Assembly (NCBI RefSeq): GCF_016785085.1
Contig: NZ_JAENHO010000004.1
Coordinates: 1-64,000, forward strand
Direction of reading: 5' to 3'
DNA from: Paractinoplanes lichenicola
GTDB taxonomy: Bacteria; Actinomycetota; Actinomycetes; Mycobacteriales; Micromonosporaceae
DNA length: 64,000 nt
Of this stretch, positions 7,947 to 16,450 are shown one piece after another. Both the position numbers and the translations under genes were made by a program. Below the pieces are notes generated by a model. That model saw only the letters and a program-made list of their open reading frames with translations, searched no databases and was not told the DNA's origin. The number at the start of each line of letters is the position of its first letter. Position 1 is the first letter of the stretch.

Positions 7947-8872
7947 TGGTCGCCCCCGCAGTGACGCCCACCGCGCCGCTCAAGCGCCGCCGCAAGGCCA
8001 AGGCCGACGAAGGCGTCATCACCGTCGGGCGCAGCCGCTCCGGCACGATTCTGGCCAACACCGCCGGCGTCGTCTTCTCGGTGCTCATGCTGTTCCCGGT
8101 CTACTGGGTGCTCAACACCGCGTTCAAGCCGGCCGACGAGGTGCTGGCGCTGGAGCCGGGGTTCTGGCCCAGCAACCCGACGTTCGACAACTTCATCTCC
8201 GCCTTCAACGCCCCGCTGTTCCTCAAGGACATGCGCAACGGGGTGATCATCACCTTGATCGCCGTGGCCGGCGCCCTGGTGGTGGGCTTCCTGGGCGCCC
8301 TGGCGATCGCCCGGTTCTCGTTCTACGGCCGCAAGGCGATCATCCTGGTCGTCCTGGTGGTGCAGCTGGTGCCGTTCCTGGCCCTGCTCATCCCGCTGTT
8401 CCTGATGTTGCAGAATGTCGACCTTGGTTTCAAGAAGTTCGATTTGACCGACAGTTTGCCGGGTGTGAGCATCACCTACCTAGTGCTGATCTTGCCTTAC
8501 ACCATCTGGACACTTCGCGGCTTCATCTCGGGCATCCCCCGGGAGCTCGACGAGGCCGCGATGATCGACGGCTGCACCCGGGCCCAGGTGTTCTGGCGCA
8601 TCATCCTGCCGCTGACCGGCCCCGGCCTGGTCGCCACCAGCGTGTACGGGTTCATCCAGGCCTGGAACGAATTCATCATCATCAACACGCTCAACAGCCC
8701 GGAGAACCAGAACCTGATGGCCTGGCTGCTCCAGAACCAGACAACGCGCGGTACCGCCTGGGGGCCCCTCATGGCCGGTGCGATCATCACCTCGATCCCG
8801 GTGGTGGTCTTCTTCCTGATCATCCAGCGCAACATCGCAACCGGCCTCACGGCCGGCGCGGTCAAGGGATGA
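7946..8872 (+). CDS. Sugar ABC transporter permease, DasC-like
   Basis: 308 residues of the MalG type, with six predicted membrane segments starting near residue 30. EAA loop: PRELDEAAMIDGCTRAQVFW then RIILPLTGPGL. The ATG overlaps the stop of the preceding permease (TGATG), so translation is coupled. With its neighbour it forms the heterodimeric channel for the binding protein encoded at 5575. The C-terminus (NIATGLTAGAVKG) is the usual one for this group. Confidence 0.88.
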   Translation: MVAPAVTPTAPLKRRRKAKADEGVITVGRSRSGTILANTAGVVFSVLMLFPVYWVLNTAFKPADEVLALEPGFWPSNPTFDNFISAFNAPLFLKDMRNGVIITLIAVAGALVVGFLGALAIARFSFYGRKAIILVVLVVQLVPFLALLIPLFLMLQNVDLGFKKFDLTDSLPGVSITYLVLILPYTIWTLRGFISGIPRELDEAAMIDGCTRAQVFWRIILPLTGPGLVATSVYGFIQAWNEFIIINTLNSPENQNLMAWLLQNQTTRGTAWGPLMAGAIITSIPVVVFFLIIQRNIATGLTAGAVKG

Positions 8873-8918
8873 TTCGGAACTAACACCAGTAACAAACAGC
8901 AAGCACTGAGGAGATGCT

Positions 8919-10355
8919 GTGACCGACATATTCACCAAGCCCGAGTTGGACCGCCGTACGCTGCTGCGTCGCGCGGCCGCCGTCGGTCTGCTGGCCACCC
9001 CCGCCGTGAGCATGCTCAGCGCGTGCGTCGGCAGCTCGGACGAGGGCACCCAGGACCAGGCCACCGGCACGAAGTCCGCGGACAACCCGCTGGGCATCGA
9101 CGCCAAGGCCGGCGTCGAGATCGTGATCTTCAACGGCGGTCTGGGCACCAAGTACGCGACCGACGTGGACACCCCGCTCTTCAACAAGAAGTGGCCGGAC
9201 GCCAAGGTCACGTACTCGCAGACCGAAGAGATCTCGACGATCATCCAGCCCCGGATCAACGCCGGTAACCCGCCGGACATGATCAACAACTCGGGCTCGA
9301 AGCTGATGGACTTCGGCGCGATCGTGAAGGCCGGCCAGGCGGCCGACCTGACCGACCTGTTCGCCGCCCCGTCGCTCGACATCGCGGGCAAGACCGTGGC
9401 CGACACCCTGGTGCCGGGCGCGGTCGAGCAGGGCAGCTACGACGGCAAGCCGTTCGCCGTGAACTACTCGTACACGGTCTTCGGCCTCTGGTACAACGCG
9501 GCCCTGTTCAAGAAGAACAACTGGACCCCGCCGACCACCTGGGCCGAGTTCACCGCCCTGTGCGACAAGATCAAGGCCGCGGGCATCACGCCGTTCGGCT
9601 TCGCGGGCGCCAACGCGTCGTACTACATGGTCCGTGCCCTGCTCACCAGCGCCGGCAAGATCGGCACCGAGCAGGTCCTCAAGGACATCGACAACCTGAA
9701 GGAAGGCGCCTGGACCAACGACGCCATCAAGCAGGCGGCCGAGGCGTGGGCCGGGATCGGCAAGAACTACATCAACAAGACGTTCCTCGGCCTGCGGCAC
9801 ACCGAGGTCCAGCTTCAGCAGAACCAGGACAAGGTCGCGTTCTACCCCTGCGGCTCCTGGCTCGAGAACGAGCAGGCCAAGGACACCCCGTCCGGCTTCG
9901 AGTACGCGATCGCGCCGTACCCGAGCGTCACCGCGTCGGACAAGCTCCCGGCCACGGCCATCAACGCCGCCGCCGGCGAGATCTACTTCGCGGCCGCCAA
10001 GGGCAAGAACCCGCAGGGTGGCAAGGAATACCTGCGCACCATGCTGTCCAAGGAAGCGGCGCTGGAGTTCACGAAGCTCACCAAGTCGCTTACGGTGGTG
10101 GCGGGCGCCTCCGACGGCGTTACGATCTCTCCCGGTCTGACGAGCGCCAACGACGCTGTCACCAAGGCCGGCAAGGACGTCTTCATGGGCTACCTGTTCG
10201 ACACCTGGTACAAGAAGCTCGACGACGAGTCGCGCGCGGCGGCGAACGACCTGATGTTCTCCGACTACGACGCCGCCAAGTTCTGCGAGCGCATGGAGAA
10301 GGCCTCCCAGGCTGTTGCCAAGGACTCCTCCGTCACCAAGTTCACCCGCAGCTGA
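8919..10355 (+). CDS. ngcE: N-acetylglucosamine/chitobiose-binding lipoprotein NgcE
   Basis: 478 residues. Start is GTG at 8919 after TGAGGAG. The N-terminus carries a twin-arginine motif (DRRTLLRRAAAVG, residues 11-23) followed by a lipobox (MLSAC, Cys near residue 35), so it is a Tat-exported lipoprotein; the first binding protein (5575) has a Sec-type signal instead. Length, the Tat lipoprotein signal, and the C-terminus DSSVTKFTRS resemble NgcE of Streptomyces, which binds GlcNAc and chitobiose. It lies 46 bp after the DasC-like gene, in the same operon. Confidence 0.8.
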   Translation: MTDIFTKPELDRRTLLRRAAAVGLLATPAVSMLSACVGSSDEGTQDQATGTKSADNPLGIDAKAGVEIVIFNGGLGTKYATDVDTPLFNKKWPDAKVTYSQTEEISTIIQPRINAGNPPDMINNSGSKLMDFGAIVKAGQAADLTDLFAAPSLDIAGKTVADTLVPGAVEQGSYDGKPFAVNYSYTVFGLWYNAALFKKNNWTPPTTWAEFTALCDKIKAAGITPFGFAGANASYYMVRALLTSAGKIGTEQVLKDIDNLKEGAWTNDAIKQAAEAWAGIGKNYINKTFLGLRHTEVQLQQNQDKVAFYPCGSWLENEQAKDTPSGFEYAIAPYPSVTASDKLPATAINAAAGEIYFAAAKGKNPQGGKEYLRTMLSKEAALEFTKLTKSLTVVAGASDGVTISPGLTSANDAVTKAGKDVFMGYLFDTWYKKLDDESRAAANDLMFSDYDAAKFCERMEKASQAVAKDSSVTKFTRS

Positions 10356-10390
10356 TCACTCGTAACTCGTAAGGCAGGACGGTAGGCGCC

Positions 10391-11299
10391 ATGCGGCACG
10401 GCAAGTATCCCTTCATCATCGGCTTCCTTGTCGTGCCGGTGGCGCTCTACGCGATCTTCGTGGTGTGGGCCTACATCCAGGCCTTCTACCTGTCGGTCTA
10501 CGAATGGTCGGGGCTCGGGCCGGTCGAGAACTTCGTCGGCCTGGGCAACTTCCGCAAGATGTGGGACGACACCCTGTTCTGGCAGTCGATCAAGCACAAC
10601 GTGTTCCTGCTGATCTTCCTGCCGATCATCACCGTCATCCTGGCCCTGATCTTCGCGTTCCTGCTGAACGTGGGCGGCGGGCAGAAGGGCGGCGTGACCC
10701 GGGGCGTCTGGGGCTCCAAGGTCTACCGGATCATCTTCTTCTTCCCGCAGCTGCTGGCCCTGGCCATCGTCGCGGTGATCTTCGGCCGGGTGTTCGGGCC
10801 GGACAAGAGCGGCATGATCAACGGCCTGTTCCCCGAGTCGTGGCAGCCATGGCTGTTCCTGGCCGACGAGCGCTACGCCATGGGCTGCATCCTGGTCGTG
10901 CTGGTCTGGCAGGCGGTCGGCTTCTACGTCGTGCTGTTCTCGGCCGGCATGGGCAACATCCCGACCGAGGTGTACGAGGCGGCCGCGATCGACGGCGCCA
11001 GCCGGATGACCCTGTTCTTCCGGATCACCATCCCGCTGCTGTGGAACACGGTGCAGGTCGCCTGGGTCTACCTCGGCATCGCCGCCTTCGACGCGTTCGC
11101 GCTGGTCAACATCATGACCGTCGACCGCGGCGGCCCCGACGGCGCGACCTCGGTGCTCAGCCTCATGATCTATCGCAACGCCTTCGAGTTCTCGCAGGCC
11201 GGTTACGCATCCGCACTCGGCGTGGTGCTCTTCTTCCTGACCCTTACCTTCGCCTGGGTGACCCTCTCGGCCACGCGGCGCGAATCCGTCGAAGCCTGA
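10391..11299 (+). CDS. ngcF: N-acetylglucosamine ABC transporter permease NgcF
   Basis: 302 residues, MalF-type, with membrane segments starting at residue 7 (FIIGFLVVPVALYAIFVVW) and an EAA loop PTEVYEAAAIDGASRMTLFF then RITIPLLW. The short N-terminus MRHGKYPFIIGFL is characteristic of NgcF as I recall it. It follows ngcE by 35 bp and precedes ngcG by 18 bp. It lacks an ATPase partner in the operon. Confidence 0.8.
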   Translation: MRHGKYPFIIGFLVVPVALYAIFVVWAYIQAFYLSVYEWSGLGPVENFVGLGNFRKMWDDTLFWQSIKHNVFLLIFLPIITVILALIFAFLLNVGGGQKGGVTRGVWGSKVYRIIFFFPQLLALAIVAVIFGRVFGPDKSGMINGLFPESWQPWLFLADERYAMGCILVVLVWQAVGFYVVLFSAGMGNIPTEVYEAAAIDGASRMTLFFRITIPLLWNTVQVAWVYLGIAAFDAFALVNIMTVDRGGPDGATSVLSLMIYRNAFEFSQAGYASALGVVLFFLTLTFAWVTLSATRRESVEA

Positions 11300-11317
11300 T
11301 CGGCGAGAGGCGAGACG

Positions 11318-12223
11318 ATGACCACCATCACCAAGACCCCCGGCCCCAGCACCGCATCGGCGGGCCGGGCGCCGAACCAGAAGCGCGACCTCAAGATCGC
11401 CACCGGCCTCTCGCACGTGGCCCTGGTCGCCTGGGCCCTGATCACGGCCGGCCCGCTGCTGTGGGTGCTGCTCGCGTCGTTCAAGAGCAACACCGAGATC
11501 TTCCTGGGCAAGCCGTTCGCGCTGCCCAACTCGTTCTCGTTCGACACCTACGTCAACGCCTGGAGCGACGCCCACATCGGGCGCTACTTCATCAACAGCG
11601 TCTTCGTCGTGCTGATCAGCACGGCCGGCACGATGCTGTTCGGCGCGATGGCGGCGTACGTGCTGGCCCGCTACAAGTTCCCCGGCAACCGCGCGATCTA
11701 CTACCTGTTCGTCTCGGGCCTGGCGTTCCCGACGTTCATGGCGCTGGCGCCGCTGTTCTACATCCTCAAGGGCATGGGCCTGCTGGGCTCCTACACCGGC
11801 CTGGTGCTGGTCTACATCGCGTACTCGCTGCCCTTCACGATCTTCTTCCTGGTCGCGTTCTTCAAATCCCTCCCGTACGAGATCGAGGAGGCCGCGACCG
11901 TCGACGGCGCCTCGCACGTCCGGAAGTTCTTCCAGATCATGATGCCGATGGCGCGCTCCGGCCTGGTCAGCATCACGATCTTCAACATCGTCGGCCAGTG
12001 GAACCAGTACCTGCTGCCGGTCGTCATCATGAGCGGCCCCGGCGCCGACCAGAAGCTGCTGCTGACCCAGGGCATCGCGCAGATCAGCGTGTCCGCGGGC
12101 TATCAGGCGGAGTGGTCGACGCTGTTCGCCGCCCTGGTCCTGACGATCCTGCCCATGATCATCGTGTACGCCATCTTCCAGCGCCAGATCCAGTCGGGCC
12201 TCACGGCCGGCGCGGTGAAGTAA
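11318..12223 (+). CDS. ngcG: N-acetylglucosamine ABC transporter permease NgcG
   Basis: 301 residues, MalG-type, six predicted membrane segments after a Lys/Arg-containing cytoplasmic start (residues 1-28). EAA loop: PYEIEEAATVDGASHVRKFF then QIMMPMARSGL. ATG at 11318 is preceded by GGCGAGAGGCGAG. It is the last gene of the seven-gene transport operon; a strong terminator follows 13 bases after the stop. Confidence 0.82.
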   Translation: MTTITKTPGPSTASAGRAPNQKRDLKIATGLSHVALVAWALITAGPLLWVLLASFKSNTEIFLGKPFALPNSFSFDTYVNAWSDAHIGRYFINSVFVVLISTAGTMLFGAMAAYVLARYKFPGNRAIYYLFVSGLAFPTFMALAPLFYILKGMGLLGSYTGLVLVYIAYSLPFTIFFLVAFFKSLPYEIEEAATVDGASHVRKFFQIMMPMARSGLVSITIFNIVGQWNQYLLPVVIMSGPGADQKLLLTQGIAQISVSAGYQAEWSTLFAALVLTILPMIIVYAIFQRQIQSGLTAGAVK

Positions 12224-12235
12224 AGCCTCTCTCCT

Positions 12236-12286
12236 GGCGAAGCTCCTCCCTGCGGTCCGTCCCGCGGGGAGGAGCTTCGCCGTTTC
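12236..12286 (+). terminator. Strong terminator of the aminosugar transport operon
   Basis: A perfect 15-bp stem, GGCGAAGCTCCTCCC (12236-12250) with GGGAGGAGCTTCGCC (12267-12281), a 16-base loop, then GTTTCC. It lies 13 bases after ngcG. Confidence 0.85.
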
Positions 12287-12404
12287 CGCAGTCGCTTTCG
12301 CGGGCCGATCTTTGTCGCGGGTGGTGCGTGCTGCGCGGGTGGCGTGCTGCGTTGGTGGTGTGTGCTGCGCGGGTGGTGCGGGCAGGTCGGGCTCGTGGTG
12401 CCGT

Positions 12405-13457
12405 CTATGCGTCGCTTGCGATGCGGCGCCACTCGGCCGGGGGCACGCCGACCACGCGCCGGAACGTCGCGGCGAAGGCCACGTCGGAGGTGTAACCGAC
12501 GCGGGCTGCCACCGCCGCGACGGTGAGCCGCTCGTCGCGCAGCAGGCGCCGGGCGTGATGCAAGCGCAGCGATTGCAGATAGCGCATCGGCGGCTCACCA
12601 ACGACCGAGCGGAAGCGGGCGGTGAATGCCGTCCTCGACAGCCCCGCGGTCCCGGCCAGCGTGGCGAGCGTCCACGGCCGGGCCGGGTCGGCGTGCAGGG
12701 CGCCCAGCGCAGCGGCCAGGTGCGGATCGCGCAGACCGGCCAGCCATCCCGGATGCTCGGTCACCGTGCCCGTCTCGCGCAGCGCCCGGGCGATCAGCGC
12801 GTCGGACAGCCGGGCCATCACGACGTCACTGCCCGGCCCGGCGTCGAAGGCCTCCTGCCGCAGCACCTCGACGTAGGGCGCCAGCCAGGGCGGCGGCTGC
12901 CCGTCGTGGCCGGGGACGTGCAGCACCCGGGGCAGCCCGCGTAGCGCCGGATGGTCGGGGTCGCCGGCGATGAAAGCGCCGCAGACGATCGCCGTCACGT
13001 CGTCGCCGGGGCCGCCGCCGCGCAGACGCACGCCCGGTGTGCGGGCCGCCAGCTCGAAGCCGGACGTGGGGGCGGCGGCTCGGCCCCTTCGCAGCTCGTG
13101 ATCGTCGCCGCGCGGCAGGATGACCGTGTCCCCGGCCGCCAGTGGAATCACAGTTCCGCTCGCCTGCGTTGCCGCAGTTCCGGTCGCATGTATTGCCGCG
13201 GTTGATTCGGCGGGCCGGGCTGCCGAGCCGCCGGCTGCTCTTGTCGGCGACCCGCGCGCGGGTCCCAGCTCTGATTCGCCGGTCAGCACCAGCTCGCAGC
13301 GGCCGGCGGCGATCAGGTGCACGCCGCGCAGGCCCGGGCGGTCGAAGACCAGGCGGAACGGCGCTCCCATGTCGATCCAGCGGTACGCGGCACTGGCGAA
13401 GCTGACCTCGCGCAGCACCGCGCCCAGGACGTCCGGTGTGCTCTGCGGGACGGACAC
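12405..13457 (-). CDS. AraC family regulator with cupin sensor domain
   Basis: 350 residues. The N-terminal ~190 residues resemble the cupin domain of the AraC_binding_2/cupin_6 type (MGAPFRLVFDRPGLRGVHLI; PLAAGDTVILPRGDDHEL). The last ~100 residues carry two helix-turn-helix motifs: TLATLAGTAGLSRTAFTARF and LTVAAVAARVGYTSDVAFAA, ending VVGVPPAEWRR. Start GTG at 13457 is the best fit to homologue starts (SVPQSTPDVLGAVLREV); no clear ribosome binding site. An Ala/Thr/Ser-rich low-complexity insertion sits between beta strands (about residues 70-105). It is divergent from the short-chain dehydrogenase with a 39-bp gap; in this family the regulator usually controls that neighbour. Confidence 0.85.
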   Translation of the reverse strand: MSVPQSTPDVLGAVLREVSFASAAYRWIDMGAPFRLVFDRPGLRGVHLIAAGRCELVLTGESELGPARGSPTRAAGGSAARPAESTAAIHATGTAATQASGTVIPLAAGDTVILPRGDDHELRRGRAAAPTSGFELAARTPGVRLRGGGPGDDVTAIVCGAFIAGDPDHPALRGLPRVLHVPGHDGQPPPWLAPYVEVLRQEAFDAGPGSDVVMARLSDALIARALRETGTVTEHPGWLAGLRDPHLAAALGALHADPARPWTLATLAGTAGLSRTAFTARFRSVVGEPPMRYLQSLRLHHARRLLRDERLTVAAVAARVGYTSDVAFAATFRRVVGVPPAEWRRIASDA

Positions 13458-13496
13458 ACATGGAGTGTCCCGCCGCCCGTTCCTACCGTCGAGAGC

Positions 13497-14603
13497 ATGA
13501 ATGACGTGCTGGTGACAGGCTCGACCGGAATCGGCGGCGCGGTGGCGGCCGCCCTGAGGGAGCGGGCGCTGACGGTGGGCCGCGGCGGGATGATCCGGGC
13601 CGATCTGGGCCTGATGAGCGAGACGGCCCGCGCCGCCGACGAGGTGGCCGCGCGCCGGACGCCCCTGACGGCCATCGTGTGCTGCGCGGGCGTGTTCAGC
13701 CTGCGGGCCGCGCACACTCCCGAGGGGATGGAGCGGGCTTTCGCGCTCAACTACTTGTCGCGCTATTTGCTCGTACGCCGCCTGCTGCCGTTGCTCAAGC
13801 CCGGCGGCCGGGTCGTGCTGGTGGCGAACGCGGGCCGCTACCGGGACACGCTCGGCCCGATGGACGACTTGAACCTGCACCACGGCCACCTGTGCGAAAG
13901 GCTTGACCGCGGCAGCCCTCATCCCGGCAGCCCCGATCGCGGCGCCCCCGACTCCCGCGGCCCGCACATAAGCGGTCGTGGTGTGCGCCGGGGCGACCGT
14001 GGCCTGCGCGTCGCCGGGCGAACTCAGTTCGCGTGCGATCTGTTCGCCGTCGAACTCGCTCTGCGAGAGCCGGGTCTGTCTGTCAGCTGCGTCTTCCCCG
14101 GTCTGGTGGCCACGCGCGTGTTCCGCGACGCGCCGGGCGTGCCCGCGCCGCTGCGCTACTTGCTCGACGCCGTCCAACGCCGCGTCGGCGCCGACCCAGC
14201 CCGCGCGGCCGCCACCCCGGTCGCGCTGGCAGCCGGCGCCAGCGCCCCGTCGCCCAGCACAGCCGCCCCGTCGCCCAGCCCCGCCGAGTGGTCGCCCGGC
14301 ACAGCCGCCCCGTTGCCCGGCGCAGCCGCCCCGTTGCCCGGCAGAGCCGCCCCGTTGCCCGGCAGAGCCGCTCCGTTGCCCGGCAGAGCCGCTCCGTTGC
14401 CCGGCAGAGCCGCCCCGTTGGCTAACCCCGCCGAGCCGTTGCCCGGCACGGCCGCGCCGCCGCCGGAGCCCGCCGCGGCGGTTTCCGCGGCCCGTTTCTA
14501 TAGCCCCGGCGGTGTGCCTATCCCCGTGCCCGAGCGCGTTCTCTCGGGCCGTCGCCGGGAACTTTGGGAAGCCAGTGAGGCGCTCGTCGAGCGGTGGCTT
14601 TAG
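13497..14603 (+). CDS. Short-chain dehydrogenase with low-complexity insertions
   Basis: 368 residues. Rossmann start VLVTGSTGIGGAVAAAL with the TGxxxGxG nucleotide motif near residues 7-13, then IVCCAGVFSLR (NAG-type position) and LVANAGRY. The usual catalytic YxxxK is not visible: the region that should hold it reads RVAGRTQFACDLFAVELAL. Two segments look inserted: residues ~128-175 (Gly/Pro/Arg/Ser-rich) and residues ~255-330, which translate a 21-bp repeat as APLPGRA. Outside the repeats the protein resembles an atypical dehydrogenase often encoded beside AraC regulators. Its stop overlaps the stop of the convergent MetE-like gene by 3 bases. Confidence 0.7.
   Translation: MNDVLVTGSTGIGGAVAAALRERALTVGRGGMIRADLGLMSETARAADEVAARRTPLTAIVCCAGVFSLRAAHTPEGMERAFALNYLSRYLLVRRLLPLLKPGGRVVLVANAGRYRDTLGPMDDLNLHHGHLCERLDRGSPHPGSPDRGAPDSRGPHISGRGVRRGDRGLRVAGRTQFACDLFAVELALREPGLSVSCVFPGLVATRVFRDAPGVPAPLRYLLDAVQRRVGADPARAAATPVALAAGASAPSPSTAAPSPSPAEWSPGTAAPLPGAAAPLPGRAAPLPGRAAPLPGRAAPLPGRAAPLANPAEPLPGTAAPPPEPAAAVSAARFYSPGGVPIPVPERVLSGRRRELWEASEALVERWL
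14300..14425. repeat. 21-bp in-frame repeat in the dehydrogenase gene
   Basis: About six tandem copies of a unit with core CCGTTGCCCGGCAGAGCCG, with degenerate copies on both sides (GTCGCCCAGCACAGCC from about 14268). Each unit adds the heptapeptide APLPGRA. Confidence 0.85.
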
Positions 14604-15721
14604 CCCCACACCTCCTCGGCCGTTTCGACGATCAAGGCCAGTTTGGCTACCTCCTCGTCGTACGTCAGGGTGTTGCCCTCCACCGTGGAGGAGAAGCCGC
14701 ACTGGGGTGAGAGGCAGAGTTGCTCGAGCGGGACGTAGCGGGCGGCCTCGTCGATCCGGCGTTTGAGGGCGTCCTTCGATTCGAGCTCGCCGCGCTTGGT
14801 GGTGACCAGGCCGAGCACGACTGTCTTGCCGGGTGGGACGAAGCGCAGGGGAGCGAAGTCGCCCGAGCGGTCGTCGTCGTACTCCAGGAAGAAGCCGTCG
14901 ACGGCCAGCTCGCTGAACAGGGCCTCGGCCACGAAGTCGTAGCCGCCCTCGGCCGTCCACGACGAGCGGAAGTTGCCCCGGCACATGTGCGTGGTGACGG
15001 CCAGGCCCGCGGGCCGGTCGGCGATCGCGGCGTTGATCTGGCGGATGTAGCGCAGATGCTGATGCTCGGCGTCGTCGCCCCGGTCGGTGAGCAGGCGGCG
15101 CTGCGCGGGGTCGTTGAGATAGGCCAGGCTGGTGTCGTCGAGCTGCAGATAGCGGCAGCCCAGGTCGGCCACCCGGCGCACCTGCTCGGCGTAGGCCGCG
15201 CTGAGGTCGGCCCAGAACTGCTCCTCGTCGGGATAGACGGCCGGGTCGATCGCGGCCCGGCCGCCGCGATAGTGGACCATGCTGGGCGACGGGATGGTCA
15301 GCTTGGCCGTGACCGCCGGGTCGACGACGGACTGCAGAAACGTGAAGTCGTCGCCGAAGACCGTCTCGGTCAGCCGGATCGGCGCGTCGATGGCGAGCGC
15401 GGCCGACTCGAAGTCGAGCTGGCCCTCGGCGTTCCGGAAGTGCACTTGGATCTTCTCGTCGGTCGGGTGCACCCCGCCCAGGCGATAGATGAAATCCATG
15501 TGCCAGGACGTGCGGCGGAACTCGCCGTCGGTGGCCGAGCGCAGCCCCACGTCGCGCTGCATGTGCACGACGTCGCGGATCGCGGCATCCTCGGTGGCCC
15601 GCAGCTCGTCGGCGTCGATCTCGCCGGTGGCACGGCGCTCGCGCGCCTCGAGCAGGCCGGCCGGGCGGAGCAGGCTGCCGACGTGGTCGGCCCGGAACGG
15701 TGGCGTCTCACGGATCGTCAT
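14600..15721 (-). CDS. MetE C-terminal-domain-like methyltransferase
   Basis: 373 residues, half the length of full MetE (~750), covering only the catalytic barrel. The zinc ligands of MetE are all present: THMCRGNF (His and Cys), FFLEYDD (Glu) and LSPQCGF (Cys). Such short proteins are often annotated as cobalamin-independent methionine synthase, but they lack the N-terminal folate-binding half and probably use another methyl donor or thiol. N-terminus FRADHVGSLLRP is typical. ATG at 15721 follows GGTGAG at short range. It lies 4 bp after the peptidase gene and ends a four-gene minus-strand operon. A vitamin B12-dependent MetH is encoded separately at 25100. Confidence 0.8.
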   Translation of the reverse strand: MTIRETPPFRADHVGSLLRPAGLLEARERRATGEIDADELRATEDAAIRDVVHMQRDVGLRSATDGEFRRTSWHMDFIYRLGGVHPTDEKIQVHFRNAEGQLDFESAALAIDAPIRLTETVFGDDFTFLQSVVDPAVTAKLTIPSPSMVHYRGGRAAIDPAVYPDEEQFWADLSAAYAEQVRRVADLGCRYLQLDDTSLAYLNDPAQRRLLTDRGDDAEHQHLRYIRQINAAIADRPAGLAVTTHMCRGNFRSSWTAEGGYDFVAEALFSELAVDGFFLEYDDDRSGDFAPLRFVPPGKTVVLGLVTTKRGELESKDALKRRIDEAARYVPLEQLCLSPQCGFSSTVEGNTLTYDEEVAKLALIVETAEEVWG

Positions 15722-15725
15722 CGGC

Positions 15726-16415
15726 TCACCGTAGCCCCGGGAAGGCGCCGCCACCGTTCAACTGATCGATGAGGCCCAATACGGCATTTCGGCCCCCGGT
15801 GGCGTCGAGCCAGCGCTGCACGCGGCAGGCGGCCCGCGAATACACCTGCTGATCGGCGCTCGCCGCCTCGAGCCAGGCGGGCAGCGTCTCGGGCAGCGGG
15901 CCGTCATAGGGCACGTCGCAATGCGCGCCCAGATAGCGCGGATCCTGCGACACGACCACGGCCAGCCCCTCGTCGAACCACTGGGGCACCTCGCCGTCAC
16001 GGAGCCGCCGACTTAGCTCGACGTGGGACATCTCGTGCGAGGCGATCACGGCGTCGAGCCCGCGCGGCGAGAGCATGACCGCGCGATCGAGGATCGCGAT
16101 GCCCTTCTCGCCGCCGCCCCCGATGCGGTCGTAGCAGCTGTCGGTGAAGCAGGCGACGAGCCGCGGATCGGACTCGCGGCCGCCGTAGAACTCCTCGACC
16201 CGTCGGCGCGCGTCGGCGGCCACCGTGGTCAGCTGCTGTTTCTGCGCCGCGCTGAGGTCACGCTCGCTGTAAAGACCGTCGCCGACCTTGGTCAGGCCGT
16301 AGCAGCCCGGGCACGTCGTGGCGGCGACCGCGGGATAGGCGAGCGCGAGCCCGGCGGCGATCGCCACCACCAGGGCGGCGACACCGGTCAGGACCCATCG
16401 CAGTCGTTTTCTCAC
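15726..16415 (-). CDS. Membrane-anchored gluzincin-type zinc peptidase
   Basis: 229 residues. Residues ~5-32 form a single hydrophobic segment (VLTGVAALVVAIAAGLALAY), acting as signal anchor or signal peptide. The rest is extracytoplasmic. The zinc motif is HEMSH, followed about 17 residues later by WFDEGLAV, the third-ligand glutamate pattern of peptidase-MA-like gluzincins. Four Cys before the motif and two after could form disulfides. GTG at 16415 gives the N-terminus MRKRLRW. It sits between an oxidoreductase gene (35 bp upstream) and the MetE-like gene. Substrate unknown. Confidence 0.75.
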   Translation of the reverse strand: MRKRLRWVLTGVAALVVAIAAGLALAYPAVAATTCPGCYGLTKVGDGLYSERDLSAAQKQQLTTVAADARRRVEEFYGGRESDPRLVACFTDSCYDRIGGGGEKGIAILDRAVMLSPRGLDAVIASHEMSHVELSRRLRDGEVPQWFDEGLAVVVSQDPRYLGAHCDVPYDGPLPETLPAWLEAASADQQVYSRAACRVQRWLDATGGRNAVLGLIDQLNGGGAFPGLR

Positions 16416-16450
16416 GGCGGCCAGTCTGCCCAGGCGACGCCGTGGTGGCG

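Noticed and set aside
13458..14984. N-terminal extension of the AraC regulator frame.
   Set aside because: It runs antisense through the dehydrogenase gene and its repeats. The regulator domain begins at 13457.
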